Source: Streptomyces flaveolus (GTDB lineage: Bacteria > Actinomycetota > Actinomycetes > Streptomycetales > Streptomycetaceae). From it: a stretch of DNA of 64,000 nt. This document shows positions 61,435-64,000 of the stretch, piece by piece. The stretch spans positions 62,001 to 126,000 of the forward strand of contig NZ_BMRV01000006.1 of NCBI RefSeq assembly GCF_014648815.1, read 5' to 3'. Every line of letters starts with the position of its first letter. The first letter of the stretch is position 1. The notes beneath the pieces are model-generated. The model saw only the letters and a list, made by a program, of their open reading frames with translations. It ran no database searches and was not told the DNA's origin. The position numbers and the translations under genes were made by a program.

Positions 61435-62724
61435 TCAGCGCTCCTCGACCGGGACGAAGTCGCGCTCGACGACGCCCGTGTAGATCTGGCGCGGGCGGCC
61501 GATGCGGGAACCCGGCTCCTTGATCATCTCGTGCCACTGGGCGATCCAGCCCGGCAGCCGGCCGAGGGCGAACAGGACCGTGAACATCTCGGTCGGGAAG
61601 CCCATGGCCCGGTAGATCAGGCCGGTGTAGAAGTCGACGTTCGGGTAGAGGCTGCGCGAGACGAAGTAGTCGTCGGAGAGCGCGTGCTCCTCCAGCTTCA
61701 GGGCGATGTCCAGCAGCTCGTCGGACTTGCCGAGGGCGGAGAGCACGTCGTGCGCGGCGGCCTTGATGATCTTGGCGCGCGGGTCGAAGTTCTTGTAGAC
61801 CCGGTGGCCGAAGCCCATCAGGCGGACGCCGTCCTCCTTGTTCTTCACCTTGCGGATGAAGGAGTCGACGTCGCCGCCCGCGTCGCGGATGCCCTCGAGC
61901 ATCTCCAGCACCGACTGGTTGGCGCCGCCGTGCAGCGGGCCCCACAGGGCGTTGATGCCGGCGGAGATCGAGGCGAACATGTTCGCCTGCGAGGAGCCGA
62001 CGAGGCGGACCGTGGAGGTCGAACAGTTCTGCTCGTGGTCCGCGTGCAGGATCAGCAGCTTGTCCAGGGCGGCGACGACCGTCGGGTCGAGCTCGTACTC
62101 CTGCGCCGGGACGGAGAAGGTCATGCGCAGGAAGTTCTCGACGTAGCCGAGGTCGTTGCGCGGGTAGACGAACGGGTGGCCGATCGACTTCTTGTACGCG
62201 TACGCCGCGATCGTCGGAAGCTTGGCGAGCAGCCGGATCGTGGAGAGGTTGCGCTGACGCTCGTCGAACGGGTTGTGGCTGTCCTGGTAGAACGTGGACA
62301 GCGCGGAGACGACCGACGACAGCATGGCCATCGGGTGGGCGTCGCGCGGGAAGCCCTTGTAGAAGTTCTTGACGTCCTCGTGCAGCAGGGTGTGCTGCGT
62401 GATCTCGTCCTTGAACGCGGACAGCTGGTCGACGGTGGGCAGCTCGCCGTTGATCAGCAGGTAGGCGACCTCCACGAAGGACGAGCGCTCCGCGAGCTGC
62501 TCGATCGGGTAGCCGCGGTACCGGAGGATGCCCGCCTCGCCGTCCAGGTACGTAATGGCGGATTTGTAGGCGGCGGTGTTGCCGTACCCGCTGTCCAGTG
62601 TCACCAGACCGGTCTGGGCGCGGAGCTTCCCGATGTCGAAGCCCTTGTCACCGACGGTGCTGTCGATCACCGGGTAGGTGTACTCGCCGTCGCCGTACCG
62701 CAGTACTACAGAGTTGTCGCTCAC
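61435..62724 (-). CDS. citA: citrate synthase
   Basis: A 429-residue hexamer-type citrate synthase condensing acetyl-CoA and oxaloacetate. Active-site features: His in HADHEQNCSTSTVRLVGSS (~256-274), GFGHRVYKNFDPRAK (second catalytic His ~304), and Asp in YPNVDFYTGLIYRAMGFP. It also has the N-terminal LRYRGYPIEQLAE. GTG 62724 (MSDNSVVLRYGDG) has GAGGGA five bases upstream and gives the length of the S. coelicolor enzyme; a GTG at 62736 would add four residues. Entry enzyme of the TCA cycle. Confidence 0.95.
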   Translation of the reverse strand: MSDNSVVLRYGDGEYTYPVIDSTVGDKGFDIGKLRAQTGLVTLDSGYGNTAAYKSAITYLDGEAGILRYRGYPIEQLAERSSFVEVAYLLINGELPTVDQLSAFKDEITQHTLLHEDVKNFYKGFPRDAHPMAMLSSVVSALSTFYQDSHNPFDERQRNLSTIRLLAKLPTIAAYAYKKSIGHPFVYPRNDLGYVENFLRMTFSVPAQEYELDPTVVAALDKLLILHADHEQNCSTSTVRLVGSSQANMFASISAGINALWGPLHGGANQSVLEMLEGIRDAGGDVDSFIRKVKNKEDGVRLMGFGHRVYKNFDPRAKIIKAAAHDVLSALGKSDELLDIALKLEEHALSDDYFVSRSLYPNVDFYTGLIYRAMGFPTEMFTVLFALGRLPGWIAQWHEMIKEPGSRIGRPRQIYTGVVERDFVPVEER

Positions 62725-62966
62725 GTCTTCCCTCACCGACGTAGTGCCTCATCTTCGAGGTGCCCTGACTGTCTCTACCATCCCCCACTTGGCTCAGGAG
62801 AGTGCACTCGGGGTCGACCATCGGGCCTATTGGCGGCACTGAGTGCCGCCAACTTGCCCATCCTGCCCCCTCTCCCGTGCTTCCGGAAGTGCTCTGTGAC
62901 CTTTGCGACTCGTTTGATCGATCATTTTTTGCTGGCGGCGGACCGCGGGGGCGTGGAGCTTGCGGG
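62725..62966. promoter_or_regulatory. citA upstream region
   Basis: 242 nt between the RecD-like stop and the leftward citA start. An AT-rich pocket TTGATCGATCATTTTTTG (62914-62931) is the most promoter- or terminator-like sequence: TTTTTT follows an imperfect GATCGATC palindrome. No clear -10/-35 for citA could be chosen. Confidence 0.35.
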
Positions 62967-64000
62967 TCATGAGCCCGCGAGCCGGAAGTCGAGCGCCGTG
63001 CAGCGCCGCCCGGCGGAGACCGTGCGCACCGCCTGCCCGATCGCCCTGCGCGAGCCGACGAGGACGACAAGCTTCTTGGCCCGGGTGACCGCCGTGTACA
63101 GCAGGTTCCGCTGGAGCATCATCCAGGCGCCGGTGGTCACGGGGATCACCACCGCCGGGTACTCGCTGCCCTGGGAGCGGTGGATGGTCACCGCGTAGGC
63201 GTGGGCCAGTTCGTCCAGTTCATCGAATTCGTACGGAACCTCCTCGTCCTCGTCCGTCAGGACGGTGAGGCGCTGGTCCACCGGGTCGAGCGAGGTGACC
63301 ACGCCGACGGTGCCGTTGAAGACGCCGTTCTCGCCCTTCTCGTAATTGTTGCGAATCTGGGTGACCTTGTCGCCGACGCGGAACACCCGGCCGCCGAACC
63401 GCTTCTCGGGCAGGTCGGGGCGGCCCGGGGTGACGGCCTGCTGGAGCAGCGCGTTCAGCGTGCCGGCGCCGGCGGGGCCGCGGTGCATGGGGGCGAGGAC
63501 CTGGACGTCCCGGCGCGGGTCGAGCCCGAACCTGGCGGGGATGCGGCGGGCGGCCACGTCCACCGTGAGCCGGCCGGCCTCCTCCGTGTCGTCCTCGACG
63601 AAGAGGAAGAAGTCCTTCATGCCGTCGGTGACGGGGTGCTGCCCGGCGTTGATGCGGTGCGCGTTGGTCACCACGCCGGACTGCTGGGCCTGGCGGAAGA
63701 CGCGGGTGAGGCGGACGGCGGGGACGGGACTGCCGGGCGCCAGCAGGTCCCTCAGGACCTCCCCCGCGCCGACGCTGGGCAACTGGTCGACGTCGCCGAC
63801 GAAGAGGAGGTGGGCGCCCGGAGGCACCGCTTTGGCGAGCTTGTTGGCGAGGAGGAGGTCCAGCATGGACGCCTCGTCGACCACGACGAGGTCGGCGTCG
63901 AGGGGGCGGTCCCGGTCGTAGGCGGCGTCACCGCCCGGCTTGAGCTCCAGCAGGCGGTGCACGGTCGACGCCTCGGCGCCGGTCAGCTCGGCGAGGCGCT
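62967..64000 (-). CDS. RecD-like SF1 DNA helicase, C-terminal part
   Basis: The final ~345 codons of a gene starting beyond the right edge. Helicase motifs in order: ...AELTGAEASTVHRLLE (motif Ia region), VVVDEASMLDLLL (motif II), FVGDVDQLPSVGAG (motif III), VRLTRVFRQA (motif IV), then a middle region and YAVTIHRSQGSEYPAVVIP (motif V) with NLLYTAVTRAKKLVVLVGS (motif VI). This is the RecD2/TraA-type helicase layout; a 5'-3' DNA helicase role in repair is likely. The ATPase N-terminus and Walker A are outside the window. Confidence 0.88.
   Translation of the reverse strand, partial: RLAELTGAEASTVHRLLELKPGGDAAYDRDRPLDADLVVVDEASMLDLLLANKLAKAVPPGAHLLFVGDVDQLPSVGAGEVLRDLLAPGSPVPAVRLTRVFRQAQQSGVVTNAHRINAGQHPVTDGMKDFFLFVEDDTEEAGRLTVDVAARRIPARFGLDPRRDVQVLAPMHRGPAGAGTLNALLQQAVTPGRPDLPEKRFGGRVFRVGDKVTQIRNNYEKGENGVFNGTVGVVTSLDPVDQRLTVLTDEDEEVPYEFDELDELAHAYAVTIHRSQGSEYPAVVIPVTTGAWMMLQRNLLYTAVTRAKKLVVLVGSRRAIGQAVRTVSAGRRCTALDFRLAGS

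Overview
The window is chromosomal DNA from a Streptomyces (high-GC Actinomycetota). Evidence is the overall base composition and codon use, frequent GTG/TTG starts, overlapping stop/start pairs, and lineage-typical genes: an SsbB-type SSB next to two dynamin-like GTPases, a MelC1/MelC2 tyrosinase pair, a sortase-anchored chaplin, LAETG sortase substrates, a tRNA-Arg(UCU) and a CitA-type citrate synthase. From memory, the gene order resembles the S. coelicolor stretch between the SCO2660s and SCO2737. That comparison is an inference.

Layout. 1-4905: a rightward signalling set (end of a PknG-like kinase, zinc-ribbon PP2C phosphatase, VWA protein, zinc-ribbon/FHA protein). 4921-6401: a leftward PIMT-like methyltransferase and a group II truncated globin. 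6556-13911: an ABC exporter (two giant FtsX-type permeases plus an ATPase with an AbrB-like tail). 13925-16704: leftward ettA, a thioesterase and an unknown gene. 16929-18720: a HAD-fusion protein and an unknown protein. 18799-24992: a thioester surface protein, ssbB, and the dynamin pair. 25312-26570: tRNA-Arg, then about 1 kb of degraded DNA ending in a second partial tRNA-Arg 3' half and a GntR fragment, which looks like the scar of an integrative element. 26574-29650: an alpha/beta hydrolase and a tandemly duplicated block of tiny secreted proteins. 29777-32496: melC1-melC2 and two secreted proteins.

32816-42259 is an exopolysaccharide locus of Wzx/Wzy logic: secreted protein, two GT4 glycosyltransferases, a priming phosphoglycosyltransferase, a polymerase/ligase, a MurJ-type flippase, a polysaccharide deacetylase and a Wzz-like protein. 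A secreted GH26-like hydrolase (leftward) and an ATP-grasp/FAD oxidoreductase operon follow. 46524-51194: a three-domain chaplin, and an ABC permease paired with an unusual protein fusing an extracytoplasmic S15-type hydrolase to an ABC ATPase. 51320-58017: amino-acid permease, lipoprotein, mmsA, a small HTH protein, a GNAT and a zinc alcohol dehydrogenase. 58080-60797: a CsoR-type operator, copZ and copA. 60798-61434: a gene-free stretch with a promoter, conserved-looking hairpins and a terminator, a good candidate small RNA. 61435-64000: citA and the 3' part of a RecD-like helicase.

Much of the middle of the window (18.8-51 kb) serves the cell surface and the differentiating aerial hypha or spore: sortase substrates, chaplin, melanin, an exopolysaccharide and sporulation-linked dynamins and SsbB. 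Functional assignments rest on motif recognition only; no database search was run.
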